This document shows positions 49,007-61,003 of a DNA stretch of 64,000 bases, piece by piece. This DNA comes from Pempheris klunzingeri (Eukaryota; Chordata; Actinopteri; Acropomatiformes; Pempheridae): assembly GCF_042242105.1 (NCBI RefSeq), contig NC_092016.1, positions 3,953,501 to 4,017,500 on the forward strand, read 5' to 3'. Below the pieces are notes generated by a model, which saw only the letters and a list, made by a program, of their open reading frames with translations, ran no database searches and was not told where the DNA came from. The position numbers were made by a program, and so were the translations under genes. The first letter of the stretch is position 1; each line of letters opens with the position of its first letter.

Positions 49007-52000
49007 TCAAAGGTTTAATGTTTTTGTCTCCTCCTGTCTGGATTCTGACGACCTGCTGCTGCAGCACTGCGCTGGAGATTCACTGAAGAATGCAAAAGAT
49101 GAAAACGCTGTGGCAAAGACATCATGTGCTAAACTAAAAACTGAGATTTGACTTATAAATGTGATAAACCCAGAGTTGGAAGGAAATATTCCAATTATGA
49201 GTTTTGAAGTGCGCTCACACCTGTTGGAGTCTTTGCTTTCACTGCGCCATGTCTGCCAGCAGAGACCTGCAGCTGATGTCAGTAACAGTCTGCAGATCGC
49301 TGCACAGGCTGATCCCATCAGGCTGTCACAATATAAAGAGTTCAGATATATAAGATAAACTATTAATCCCACGCTGAGGAAGTTCACATGTTACAGCAGC
49401 TCAAAATAGAGTAAAATAGTGACTTGGTAATAAATAATATATGTATGCACGAGCAAACCTTCTGATGAGTGAGAAGGTCAGCTCAATGGGCAGCATGAGG
49501 ACGGTCAGCAGGTACAAAACCACTTTAAGTGGGAGGAACTGAGTGATCCGACACCACAGAGGGTCACCGTCATGACCGTCCCTGCACGCCTCACACAGCA
49601 CTAACACACACACACACACACACCAGATTAAGACCCTTAAAACATCTAATAATCTAAAATGATAAAAGGAATCTAAATATTCCTCTTCATGCTGTCACTT
49701 TAGGTCAGTTTGAGTTGATTTTGAACAAAGGTTGTTCTCTATATTCTTGAACTGTAACATGGTTTGCACCGTTGACCACTGAACCTTTAATGCTAACTAA
49801 CCCCTCTCTTTGTCTTGTAAGCGTGTGACCAGTCACCCACCTGTCCGCCTCACCTTTCTTGAAGCTGAACGGGAGGTTTTCTATGACTTCCAGGTCCAGC
49901 CACCAGTGATCCTCCAGACAAGCGCTCTGTCCATTCAGCAGTGTCTTCTTTGGCTCCGCCAGCTCACAGCAAACAGGCCTGACTGCCTCCGTCTCCACCT
50001 CCAAACTGGGGGGAGGATTCTGTGCTCCGAGGAGATCTACCGCAGACAGTTGAGTGATGACATGCTTTGGTTGTTTCTGCATAGTGTGAATCAGAGACTC
50101 GGCGGTGAGGAGGGTGAAGGTGAAGGTGGAGGAGCTCACCTCTCTCCCTCAAGAAGCGAAGAGCGTCCATGTAGCCGTTGTGGCAGATCTCAGCCAGCTT
50201 CTGCCAAGAGCAACAGTGGAAACCGTGAAGGTTTGTTTGCTCTGCTGAGACCTACGAACATATCTTTAGATCAATTTGTCTTTTTAACTGGATTCATTCA
50301 GTTTCTTGGTTTGACAGAAAAAGACAAGTAGAAGCTTTTCTCTGCTTTGAAAGATCTCAGTAATATTTAAACTGTACTACTTTAAAGTGAGTGGTGGAAG
50401 AATTACATTACTTTAGAAAAGGCAGAATGTAGAAATACTCTGTTACAAGTAAAAGTCATGCATTTATAATTTTACTTGAGTAAAAAGTACAAAACTATTA
50501 GCATAAAAAAATACCACAGTCTGTTATTTGGGAAATGTACATTAGCATTAAATCTATTGTTGCATTAATAATGTTGCAGCTGGTAAAAGTTGGTCATTTC
50601 TCACTATATGTTCTCCAGATAGCCTTTGAATTTCAGAAAGGATCAATAAAGTGTCACCTGTGTCCGTGATAATACATCATAATTTATTCATTGTTTATGT
50701 TGAATTAATTATCTGAATCTACAAAAAGAAATTAGTAGTTTAAGGTATCAAGTAAATGTAGTGGAGTAAAAGTACAAACTGTACATAAGTCCAGTACTTG
50801 AGTAAATGTACTTAGTAACTTTCCACGACTAGTTCAAGTCAAAGGATCCTGGATGAGGACTCACCTCAAGTCTGGGCGGGAGGAAGGACGTACAGACTCG
50901 ATGCACGTTGCCAGTGTTGACCTGGATGCTCACGTTGCCGTAATGCACCTCGAAGAAGTTGAACGTCCCCTCTCTGGGGCAGATGTCGCTCTCGCCTGAG
51001 AACGGGGCGACGGTGATGGTGTTTCTGTGCTCGGACAGGGGCATGTTGTTGCTCAGGGCTCCGTCCATGTAGTGCTGAGAGGAAGGAGATTAAATTACAG
51101 TAAGGAAAAGGGAGCATTGCGGTCAAAATGTGTGGGAGACTTAGAGAAACTGACTGAGATATAAAATAAAAAAAGGACCAATACCATAAAGTAAAAATAG
51201 AATGCAAAGAAGTACTACCAGCTAAATCTCTTTATGGTATCAAAAGAAGTAGTACTGGTAGAGTTCTTCGTGATATTATCATTTATAACATTATTAGATT
51301 TTACTGTTGTAGCTGCTCGAGGTGAAGCTACTTTTAACAACTTCATGTCCCCTCCAGAGAGTCACCAGATAAATCTGAGAGGATGAGATGGACATTAATC
51401 GGAGGGGAAAGCAGAAACAGATATCAATTTTGAGGATATTCTCCATTTTCTTTGTAGAATATGTAGATTTGACCTCTTTGGGCTTTTTAGTGGTTATTTA
51501 AATGAAACCATCTGAGAAGTTTAGAGGGAAAATGAGGCTTTGGAGGAACTACCAACAGAAAGGCATTACCACTATTTAGCACACTGACCATGTACTAGGT
51601 TACAACCTAGTCTTATTTACTTAAAGGCTTTAAAAATATCTGATTTAAGGGGCTTTAAAGTAAAGTACAGTACAGTAATATTGTATAACTATTTCCCTCT
51701 AATCCTGATAATTAATGTGAAATGTGTCCACTCACCACTCCACGGTATGACGGTGGGATGAAACCACAATATAAAGGGAAAAAGCAGCTGCATGTGAGAG
51801 CCTGAGAAGAAGACAATGCAGGTATTTTACTGAAATACCATCAATAAATGCTCTGAAATCAGAACCAGGCTGCACATCTTGTCAGTTCCCTCCTCCACAT
51901 CTACCTGAATGAGCTCCTCTCTGCTGTCAAACTCGGACACCAGAACGTTCCTCCCATCAGCCACTCTGGTGAGGGACACGCAGAGCTTTCCAGAGGCCCG

Positions 52001-53718
52001 AAGGTGGGCGTCTGCCGGGAGCTTCTCCAGCAGGGAGTCCCGCACTGACCGCAGCAGACTGAAGGTCGGGTGGAAAACTCCCAGAGTGTGTTTTCTGGCC
52101 TCCTTCGCCGTCGTCAAAGCATCAACACAGAGCTGCTCTGAGGGGGAACATGAAGTGAATGTTTCATTTAAAACATGGTTAAACTTGAATGAAGTCCATT
52201 GGTTGCACTTTACAGTTTGACTACTTGAGGATCATTAATATGCTGCCAAGACAGTGACCTGATAAATATCTATACTGCTAAGTCTCAGATCTCATCGGAT
52301 ATTTAACTTACTTTGTCTTCATCAACAAGTTTTCTCCATTTAAACATCTTCATCGTGTCTTCACGGTCAAAAGGTTTCATGTGACACATCAGATGACCAG
52401 ATTCACACACTAAGGCTCTGGTGATATTGTTTACTTTGACATTTTCAGCAAGTCATTGATGAACGGTGATGTGTTTTAGATTAACGGGTAATCAGCAGTA
52501 AACCACATGAATTGTTTCTTAATGATTTATAAAGCTGATTAATATTTTTATAAACCATTTGTAGGTCCTCGATAAGGGTAGTCTTATTGTGAAGTGGTTC
52601 CAGTCCATCTTCTAAAACCTTTTAAATCGATTGATTGATTGATCCAAAAGCAAAAGTTGCACTGCTGTACTGATGGAGGAAATGTGTTTCTTGTCTTCCT
52701 GCTGTATCCCATTGTTTTATTGTTTTTATTTCTGCCTCACTACTTAAGGTTGTAAAAAATTTAAATCTTCTTATCTTATCTGATCTTCATTATTACTATC
52801 TTATTATATCTACGGTTGTGTGTGTTTGTGAGAGACGCCGGCTGACGGCTGTTTTTCCTCTCTGGGCTTTAAACTCTCTGTGACCTGTGGAATTTGCTCT
52901 CACTGCTGCATGAACTCTGTTTGTGTCACTGAACCTGCCAAGTGTCACTCGCTCTGAGATATCCATGACCTTTCTGATTGGCCAGGTACTTCAATTACTA
53001 CAGGAGGAAAAATAAAAACAGACATCAGAGTTTCACAATATGTTTTTGCTCCTAAATATCATCATTATCCATTAATCAGGTTTTGTTTATTTCAGGCATT
53101 TACTGTATAGCTTTATGTCTAAATATCTGTCATTGTGTTTTATGTCTATATGTGAAAGGTGTAATATAGATAATGTTACTCACGGATTTACGTAAAAGGG
53201 AAAATCTCAGAATTCATTACATAATAGAGTAGAGTAATAAAACTGTAACCCCATGCATCAGGTGATCATCACAATAAAACAAAACCAAAAAGTAAAATGT
53301 AATAAATCACATAATAAAACAGTACAGAGTCACACTCCAATGGAAATGGATCAATCGGTCATAGATGATGGAAAGATGTTAATGTCAGAGACAGGATTAA
53401 GTAATAAAGTTAGAAAACCTACAACTGTATTTTTGAACAGGTGGAAACATTGAATACTCACAGCTAATCAGAGGAAGCTTTAAACACGAAGGCGTTGTTA
53501 ACTATACAAACCCAAATCACTGTGAACTCACCGATGGGGATGCCAACAGTCAGAGCTGCAGCCACGAGACAACCGGATGAAGCTCCACAGATTGTGGAGG
53601 CTCCGTGAACCAGCTGTGGGACCCGCTCCAGGATGCAGCTCAAAGCTCCCAGGTAGTAAATGCTCCTGAATCCACAGCCCGCAAAAGAGATGTTCCACTC
53701 CTCATCGCTGTTAAACAT
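49007..53718 (-). CDS. Patatin-like phospholipase, PNPLA3/5 type, tandem copy A
   Basis: Lipid-droplet acylhydrolase/acyltransferase family. Nine coding exons (53532-53718, 51905-52137, 51736-51801, 50865-51074, 50140-50200, 49854-50036, 49459-49600, 49221-49322, 49007-49082) give 419 aa. I start at MFNSDEEW because it aligns with human PNPLA3 MYDAERGW, reproduces human numbering exactly and has A at -3. An in-frame ATG at 53736 would add six residues (MGTPEK). The patatin domain has the nucleophile motif GASSG (Ser47) and Asp166 in DGA. The oxyanion motif reads GCGFRS where GCGFLG is usual. Residue 148 is Phe (human Ile148). The hydrophobic helix [15 protein letters not shown] near residues 335-350 fits membrane or droplet binding. 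The C-terminus is about 85 aa shorter than in copy B. Confidence 0.9.
50390..50830 (+). mobile_element. Non-autonomous DNA transposon, GTGGTGGAAG family, copy 1
   Basis: Lies in intron 4 of pnpla3-like copy A. The left end GTGGTGGAAGAATTACATTA and the reverse complement of the right end (GTCGTGGAAAGTTACTAAGT) form imperfect terminal inverted repeats. The interior contains TACTCTGTTACAAGTAAAAG and AGTAAATGTAGTGGAGTAAA, which I recognise as typical of a very common teleost short element. No transposase is encoded. Target duplication was not convincing. Confidence 0.65.
51210..51350 (+). mobile_element. Fragment of the GTGGTGGAAG-type element
   Basis: In intron 3 of pnpla3-like copy A. TATCAAAAGAAGTAGTACTG and TACTGTTGTAGCTGCTCGAG, followed by GTGAAGCTACTTTTAACAAC, match the interior of the same short teleost element (from memory). 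Both ends are missing. Confidence 0.4.
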
Positions 53719-53749
53719 CTTCTCTGGAGTTCCCATCCACTCAGAACCA

Positions 53750-54940
53750 CATCTCTACCATTGTAGACCTCTCAGACGTCTAGCAGGGGTCAGCGGCCGC
53801 ACTTGGCTTCCTGTCTGTGTATTTCATTAACATGTGAGCCACTGTCTTATCTCCACTACGCTCAGAGGGGAACTGGGAGGTGCTCCAGTTGGATATGGTA
53901 TGGCATTGCACAACTTCTTTGGCTCAACGTTTCAAAATAGAAAATAGCTGCACAACATGTGATACAGTTCTCATAACAGACTTAACCAACACTATACTGT
54001 GTGTGGGGGGGCTCAAACGAGGAATTTCTCCAGAATATACCCTCCAGCTATTGTTGTACAGGTTTCCTCTTCCTCCTCTATCCAGCCTGTAGTTTTCCCA
54101 CTGACTTATTCAGCAGGTTATTCTTATTTCTAGATCCTGCTGGTTTTTTATTTGTTTGTGGGATCATGAAGGATGATGCTTAACAATGTTGGCTCCATCT
54201 TTGTTAAAATGGCTAAAGACACAATAATCGATCCTCATTTATCTTTAAATCTGGATTCATCAGAACAAGCTGACAACAACACGACATTGTCAGCAAACAG
54301 TTTAGACATCCGGCAGACACAGAGGAACATCAGGAACATTATGTCCACCTGATGAATCCAAGTCCAGCTTTCATCCAACCGCTGAGAATAATATCTGCTG
54401 TAGGACAGAAGACCCAAACAATGAGCTGGAAGATGCTAAAGAACCTCAGCGAGCTGCAGGAATAATCTCACAGTGATAGGATTCGTTGTTTTAATGTATA
54501 TGAACCAGAGTTATTATATTTTTGCATTTCTCATTAGTTTTTATTCTTAATTTGTTTTGGTTTTAGTTTCTTTAATCAGTTTATACAGTAGTTTTTTAAA
54601 TTATAATATGTGGAGTATTTGTCAGAGGCAGATTGGAGAAGTTGAGAACTTTGTTTTACAACACAAACACCACACTTTGTGAAGGCAGCTGACTAAAACT
54701 AAAACTAGATATTTAGTTTTGTAAGTACACAGTATTGTTCAGATAATGTTTTCTGCTAATGTCTAGTTCTAATTTTTATTTTCAGTTAACAGAGAGGTTT
54801 TTTCACACCTATTTTTAGTTTTAGTTAACTGTATTAACCTTGATAGGAACCCACTGCTATTGTCTTTGATAGTGACACAACAAACAACAATTCTTTATTC
54901 ATTTATTCAACATTTTTCTTGCCTGTCAGTGCAAAATGAC
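53750..54940. other. Intergenic between pnpla3-like copies A and B
   Basis: About 1.2 kb without recognised exons. The left part should hold the promoter of copy A and the right part the 3' UTR of copy B. No GCTAGC/GTTAGC words of the kind seen near the other promoters were noticed. Confidence 0.5.
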
Positions 54941-54946
54941 AAACAT

Positions 54947-57114
54947 TTACTTGAGTGCAGAAAAGGACATTGAATCATCATCAGTTGTCTTTAGGTTTGA
55001 AGTTTGCTCAGATGCAAAATTTCGGATCCAGCCCACAGCTCGGCCCAAAGCCCAGCCGCCAGCTGCACTTCTGGGTGATTCTGTGGCGGCGTTATCGCAC
55101 CCAGAGGTGGGGCTGAGGGTCGGTGTAGGAGGTGGAGTCAGAGGCGTGTGGTCCAACACACTGTGAGTGTTCCTGGTGAAGGTTAGACTGGAGATGTGAG
55201 TGGCTTCTTTTCTCAGACTCCACAGGTTCAGGTCTTCTGGCAGACTGGTACATCTGCGCAGAGGCGCCTCACTGGAAAAAGCACAGGAAGGAGGCAAGAA
55301 TGCGTCTGCATTAGAAAGGATTAGTTCAGATTTGGCCATGCAGGTATCTTAAGGAGTTAGGACTCCTGCAGTTTGCTTCAGAGTTAAATATCTCGAGAGA
55401 GATCCGTGGACTTTTCATCTACGCTAAATTTCCACTTTACATGAACAGCCAAGTGAGATGGGTTTTAAAGCATTGCTATTTGGAGTGAAACAATAAAACA
55501 ATAGCACATTTATAAAGATCTAGACAGGAGAACTGATTGCTACACTGCATACCTGCCACAGTCCTTCACTTTGCCCTTCCAAGCTTGTTTGTATATGTCT
55601 CCAGCCACACCATAGAGCCAGCTCAGGTCCCGTGGTACGTCTGGGATCCAGTCCACAAGTCTAAAAGACCAATTAGCATTAGCATAAACTGTCAGTGGTA
55701 GAAAAAGAACTCAAATTGTTCATGTAAATAAAATCAGTGCTACCATAAAAGGGGGGAATGATTCTGTTAAGTTCCTGCTTAAAATTCTGACTTGACAGAC
55801 AGCTGCAAATATTAGTAAATGATTGTAGTCAAGAATAAAAGACAAGGTCAGTTTAACTGTTGGTCAACAATCTTGGGGGTGAAGTGAAGAGGCGAGGAGG
55901 GAATAAACACACAGAATCAGATGCTACGACGCTATTTGGAGAGTTTATATGGTGTCAAATTAAAAAACTTTATTTGCAAAGTAACTGCAGCTGTTGGAGT
56001 AGATGTATGAAGCCTCAGTCTGCTTAACTGTCATTGAAAAAAGCACAAAAACAATGTGGAATGTATAATTTTAAGACTGCTAACATCCCCTAAATGTGGA
56101 CAACAGCACCAGACAGGTGGGGTGGTTGGATCAGATGACAAGAGGAGAATGCTACAGTGCTTTAAAGCTTAGTAGAAATAATTTGGATGTGATATTTGAC
56201 CAGGCTGGATGGAAGCTGGTAGACTGTACCTGTGGGCTAGAGAGCGGGCCGACTCCACAGGCAGAGCACTGGAGATCTGCAGGTAAGAAGTCACTTTCTT
56301 TGGCAGGTAGTTGGTCACGTGGGACAACAGGCCACCAGTGGTATGTGTCTCTCTACAGGCCTCACACAACACTGACAGAAAGAGAAGAACAAACATTATA
56401 TATTTAGTTTCACTGCCTTCAATTTAAGCTCTCCCTGCAGATCACAACCACGTCCCCTCTCTCCCGGGGACAGTCCTTACCCTTTTTAATGTTAACTGGG
56501 AGGTTTTCTATGAGTCGTGGGTCCAGCCACCCGTGAGGTGGTTTCCGTCCACCCTGCTGCGTGTTCTCTTCGGCTTCTACCGAGTCCTTCGCCAGCTCAC
56601 AACAGGCGGGTTTGGGTGCGTCCATCTCCAAACTTCTCTGGGGACACTCGCTGCTGATCAGATCTGTGATGGGCATTTAAGTTTAGAGAGATTTCTGCAA
56701 TAAGAAGCGCTCCATTACTCAGCATCACATGAATATTTAATAGTAATCATGAAAACGCATCCTTACTGTTCTCTTGCAGGAAGCGGAGAGCATCTTTGTA
56801 GCCATTCTGGCAGATTTCAGCCATTGCCTGCAAAATCCAAAAGGTGCTTAGTGAGGATGGAAGCTAAACCTACTTAATCTGCAGTATTGCAGGAATGCAT
56901 CCTATATTTGTGGTATCAAAAGTTTTTTGGGTGCTGTATATTTGAACTTGCAATAACCCACTTCTGACCGTCAGAGGGCAGAAAAGAGACGTCAAAAGGA
57001 ACTTGAAGCAGATTTCAGATCTGTGTTATCTCTCAGCCAAGTTTTGATTCATTGACAGCAAACTTTGGTTTTCAAGCTCCTTTTGAAAGGAGAAGCAGCA
57101 ACATTAGGTGGCCT

Positions 57115-57150
<36 letters not shown>

Positions 57151-60100
57151 ATACTGGTTAGCCTTATACTGGCCACCAGTATCATCATTATTGAGTAACT
57201 TGTACCACCTTATATTGGCAAATATCTGAGCCATGCATTCAAGTGTGTAGTGACAAAAAACAACAAAACCAACTGAAATGATTGGAAAACACTGTCTGCT
57301 TAAAGGGAGGATGGAGAGATTTAAAAACTAATATGTCAGTAATATGAAATATATCTGATTTGTGGTAAAGGGGCTAAAAAAAAGAAGAAAATTCTGATTG
57401 AAAAAGTCCATAAATGGTACAGAAATGTTACATCCAGCACACACACAGCTCATAAAGTGTGTTTTTGTATTCAAAGATTCCTACAGTTAATTAAATCTTT
57501 AAAATACCTGCCCTCTGTTTAAATAAATAAGTTTAAATAAAACGAAAAGACTTCCAGCTGCTGCACCAGAGGGTCAAGTAGGCTTCTGTGTCTCACCTCT
57601 GGCTTGGGGGGGAAGAAGGTGCGGGTCACTCTGTACATGTTCTCCGAGTTGACCTGGATGCTCACATTGTTGAAGCGCACCTCGTGGAAGTTGAGCGTGC
57701 TCGCCGGCGGGCAGACGTCGCTCTCGCCGGCGTACGCAGAGAACGTGATTGTGTTCCTCTGGTGACATCGAGGCAGGTTGTCACTGACGGCACCGTCCAC
57801 GTAGTGCTGAGGGGGAACACAGGGAGCTGATCAGAGGGTGGAACCAGACATGTGAATCAATATTTACAATGTTTTCATGCAGGTGTAATAATCAGAGGAT
57901 CAATTTGACAGGTTGATGTTGAGGAACAATGAAGTCTGAAGCCTGTGAATGAAACACAACCCTGTACATTAGAATATAAACAGTCCCATTCAAGGAAAAG
58001 GTTTGTTAAGGAAGGTTAATTCAGACTCTAGTCATTTTACAGGCAGGAGTCTGTGGCCTCATATTTTCCTAATTCCTATTTATGGCAGGTTTGTGTGTTA
58101 CATTACATTAAGATGCTTTTTAAAATGCTTCTATTCTTCTGATCACTCTGTGTAATTCTACATGACAACATGTTGAAACTGTTGATATGTACCATACATG
58201 CTTACAATCTGTTTTACACCTGATGAAAAGCTGTTTTATAATTTTCTATTTATAGAATATCTTTGTTTTATGTGACAATGAACATCTTAAATCTTGAACT
58301 TGATTGAAATAGATAAATAAACAGGATATATCCATATGGTGACGGTCATACAGGCCTAAACCTCCCCGTATTTGCCTGAACTGGATTTCTGAGGGCAGTT
58401 TGAACATGTTGAGCTGTGAACTCTGGTGTCTCCTGGTGTGAGAAGAACGTGCCAGACTGGTTAATACCTTGCATTAATTTAGTTTTAATTTTTAAATCAC
58501 AGAGGGGCTGCGTTTAGCGTCCGCCTAGATGCATCTTCAAGGCAGGTTTATTTTTATAGCACCTTTCAGACACAAGGCAATTCAAAGTGCTTCACAGGGA
58601 GATAAAACACAATAAAAACAAGACACATAAACATTAAATTGCATCTTCAAGGTAAACTGCTCACCATAACAAGCTCTAAATGATGTTGACCCAAATGAGT
58701 GAAGCTCACCGTCGATGTCCTGACTTAGGAGAAAACTTTGTACCGTCTAGTTTAAGTGTAACAGCTTGCTGCTTGACTCACCACTCCGCGGTAAGTGGGT
58801 GGAATAACGCCACAGTAGAGCGGGACGAAGCAGCTGCATATGAGGGCCTGGGAAACAAAGATATTACTGCTTATCAGTCACAGGAGCTCAAACTAAAAAT
58901 AAAAAAACTTTTCTTTAACTTAATTTGTTTTAAGTTTGAAAGCTTATTTCCAGAGAGGAAGGACTGGTGACCAAAACACACAATACAAATACAGCCAGTT
59001 GTGTTGTATTCTCATACAATGACAATAAAGGCTTTTCTGATTAATACTATATGTATGTAACTAAAACAACGACAACTGCATCATCATAGATGTGATACAC
59101 TCTTTTCTTTAAACTGTCTCCTGACAAACTGTAAAACATACCTGAATGAGCTCCTCTCTGCTGTCAAACTCTGACACCAGAACGTTTTTCCCATCACGCA
59201 CTCTGGTCAGGGACACGCAGAGTCTCCCTGAGGCTCGAATGTGGGCGTCTTCCGGGAGGTTCCTCAGCAGAGAGTCCTGTACTATCTGCAGCAGGTTGTA
59301 GGCTGGGTGCAGGGAGCCCAGTTTGTGCTTCCTGGCCTCTTTGGCCATGAACATCAAATCAACACAGCATTTCTCTGCAGAGAGTAATTACAGAGCACGG
59401 ATCTGAATACAAACTGCCTGACAGATTCCTCTGATTGCAGCCATTCTTTATTTACATTCTTTATTTACATATCTTATTTAATTGTTAAAGTCTATTCTGT
59501 ACAGTTTCACTTACTTTGCACACTTCACCTCACACACTGTGACACTTCTCACAAATTTGTACTTTTCAATCTGTACTTTTTGTTTTAAAAAAGGGACAGA
59601 CTATTTAATTGTATTTTATTGTGTCTAACGACCTCTGTATCGCACTCTGGCACAACAATGTCCTCCGGGATAAATAAAGGCGGTCTTATTCTTATTCTTA
59701 TTCTTATTCTTTAGAAACGTACACGGCTGGAAGATGGATTTCACAAAAAACACAGCAAAACCACACTAAAAATAGACATTTTGGTGAATCGTGACTGTGT
59801 ATGTCTTCAAAAAGTGATTCTGTCAACTAAGGACTTCAGTTAGATGAAGAGAAAATGTGTTATGTTTTCTTTAAACTATCAATTATTGGTCCCAAGCGTC
59901 AAATATTAGTTTAAAAATAAAAGATGGGAAATGTCAGGTGAGTCAAAAGCTCACCTGCCTTAACCCTGTGCCAATGTGATGGAAGTCCATCTAAAGTAAA
60001 GGAAAACTCTACACTGTGCACAAGTTTGTTACTTTTTTGTTTTGTTTCTGAAAAATGTCCAAATAAATTGCAACCACAGCAACAAATTCACAGATCAGAG

Positions 60101-60681
60101 AGTCGACTGAGGCTTCTCACGTCTACTAAAGAGGCCAATGTGAGTTCAAGCAGTGAAATCTGATGTGGTCACAATAAATCTACCGTAGAAGAGACAGAGG
60201 TAACACCTGAAGATGTGAATCCAAAGTCTGTCTTTTGCAATAATAAAGTAAAAACAAACAAAAAACAAAAACTAGAATGTTTGTAACAAACTCTCCTCAT
60301 GGTGTTGATGGCTTCGTTGACATTAGAGATTTATCCAAGAACAAGTAGTGCCTTAAATCTATGCCGAATTATTTAATGAAATATAGTGATTTTGATGGCA
60401 GCTGAGTATTGTTTCAGTTAAGATACTATATTTGTGAATTACCAACGTAGCTTTAAAATGCCAGATTTTTGAATGAAGTTTGGTTAGAACTCACCAAGGG
60501 GGATTCCAACTGTGAGAATAGTAGCCAGCAAAGCACCTGCAGACGCCCCATAGATTTTAGAGGCGTCGTGTATGAAACGAGGGAACCGTTCAAGAATACA
60601 GCTGGAGGCACCGACATAATAAATCCCCATAAAGCCGCATCCTGCAAAGGAGATGCACCAGTCTTCCTGCAAGTCAAACAT
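54947..60681 (-). CDS. Patatin-like phospholipase, PNPLA3/5 type, tandem copy B
   Basis: Nine coding exons (60495-60681, 59142-59374, 58782-58847, 57597-57806, 56767-56827, 56481-56663, 56230-56371, 55553-55660, 54947-55271) give 504 aa. The first seven exons have exactly the lengths of copy A. The start MFDLQEDW aligns with human PNPLA3 MYDAERGW. The oxyanion motif GCGFMG is intact, the nucleophile is Ser47 in GASAG, and the dyad Asp166 is in DGA rather than DGG. Residue 148 is Val. After the patatin domain, [20 protein letters not shown] and [20 protein letters not shown] match the human PNPLA3 C-terminal region closely. A Pro/Thr-rich tail ([17 protein letters not shown]) follows. An upstream in-frame ATG at 60762 would add 27 residues but lacks family support. 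Orthology to PNPLA3 versus PNPLA5 is undecided. Confidence 0.92.
57115..57148. repeat. (GT)n microsatellite in copy B intron 4
   Basis: About 16 GT units in the intron between exons 4 and 5 of pnpla3-like copy B. Confidence 0.9.
58540..58655. repeat. Dispersed teleost-type repeat in copy B intron 3
   Basis: AAGGCAGGTTTATTTTTATA, then CAATTCAAAGTGCTTCACAG and an A-rich tail; related to the stretch at 26600-26760. The family name is not known to me. Confidence 0.45.
59440..59712 (+). repeat. LINE-like 3' tail ending in (TTATTC)n
   Basis: In intron 1 of pnpla3-like copy B, the sequence ends CCGGGATAAATAAAGGCGGT followed by five TTATTC-type units. A GGGATAAATAAAG end with a short tandem tail is characteristic of fish non-LTR retroelement 3' ends. 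No reverse transcriptase coding is present. Confidence 0.45.
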
Positions 60682-61003
60682 GTTGTGGTGGAACTGCACC
60701 AGCAGGAGGGCAGACACCACGGGACACCACGGAGACCAACTTGTTTGAATGCTAAAATCCAAATGATGGGGATTGTTGGTGGGCAGCTGCCACCTTCACA
60801 TTACCTGCAAACAGCATCCAAAGGTGACAAGATAACCAATTGTAAAGTTGTGTCATTGAGATCTCTTTTCCTATTGGCTGGGAAATGTCACATGGTAGCA
60901 GAAAGAGAGCCGAGTTGCAGTCTGCTCTGGTGTCAAAGACAGTGTGGTGTCACTCCACCTCTCTTGCACTTTAGTTAACCGAAACACACTTTGGGGAGTT
61001 AAA
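60682..61003. promoter_or_regulatory. Divergent promoter interval, pnpla3-like copy B / oxygenase
   Basis: Only 322 bp separate the start codons of two divergent genes, so this interval must contain both leaders or, if leaders are spliced, part of a shared promoter. No obvious CpG island or TATA pair was identified. Confidence 0.5.

Noticed and set aside
49810-50331. 173-codon plus-strand frame
   Set aside because: It is the antisense shadow of pnpla3-like copy A exons 5 and 6.
60682-60762. Upstream start codon for pnpla3-like copy B adding 27 residues
   Set aside because: The family N-terminus aligns from MFDLQEDW, and that start reproduces human Ser47 and Asp166 numbering exactly.
60469-60978. 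169-codon plus-strand frame
   Set aside because: Antisense to exon 1 and leader of pnpla3-like copy B; no family match.
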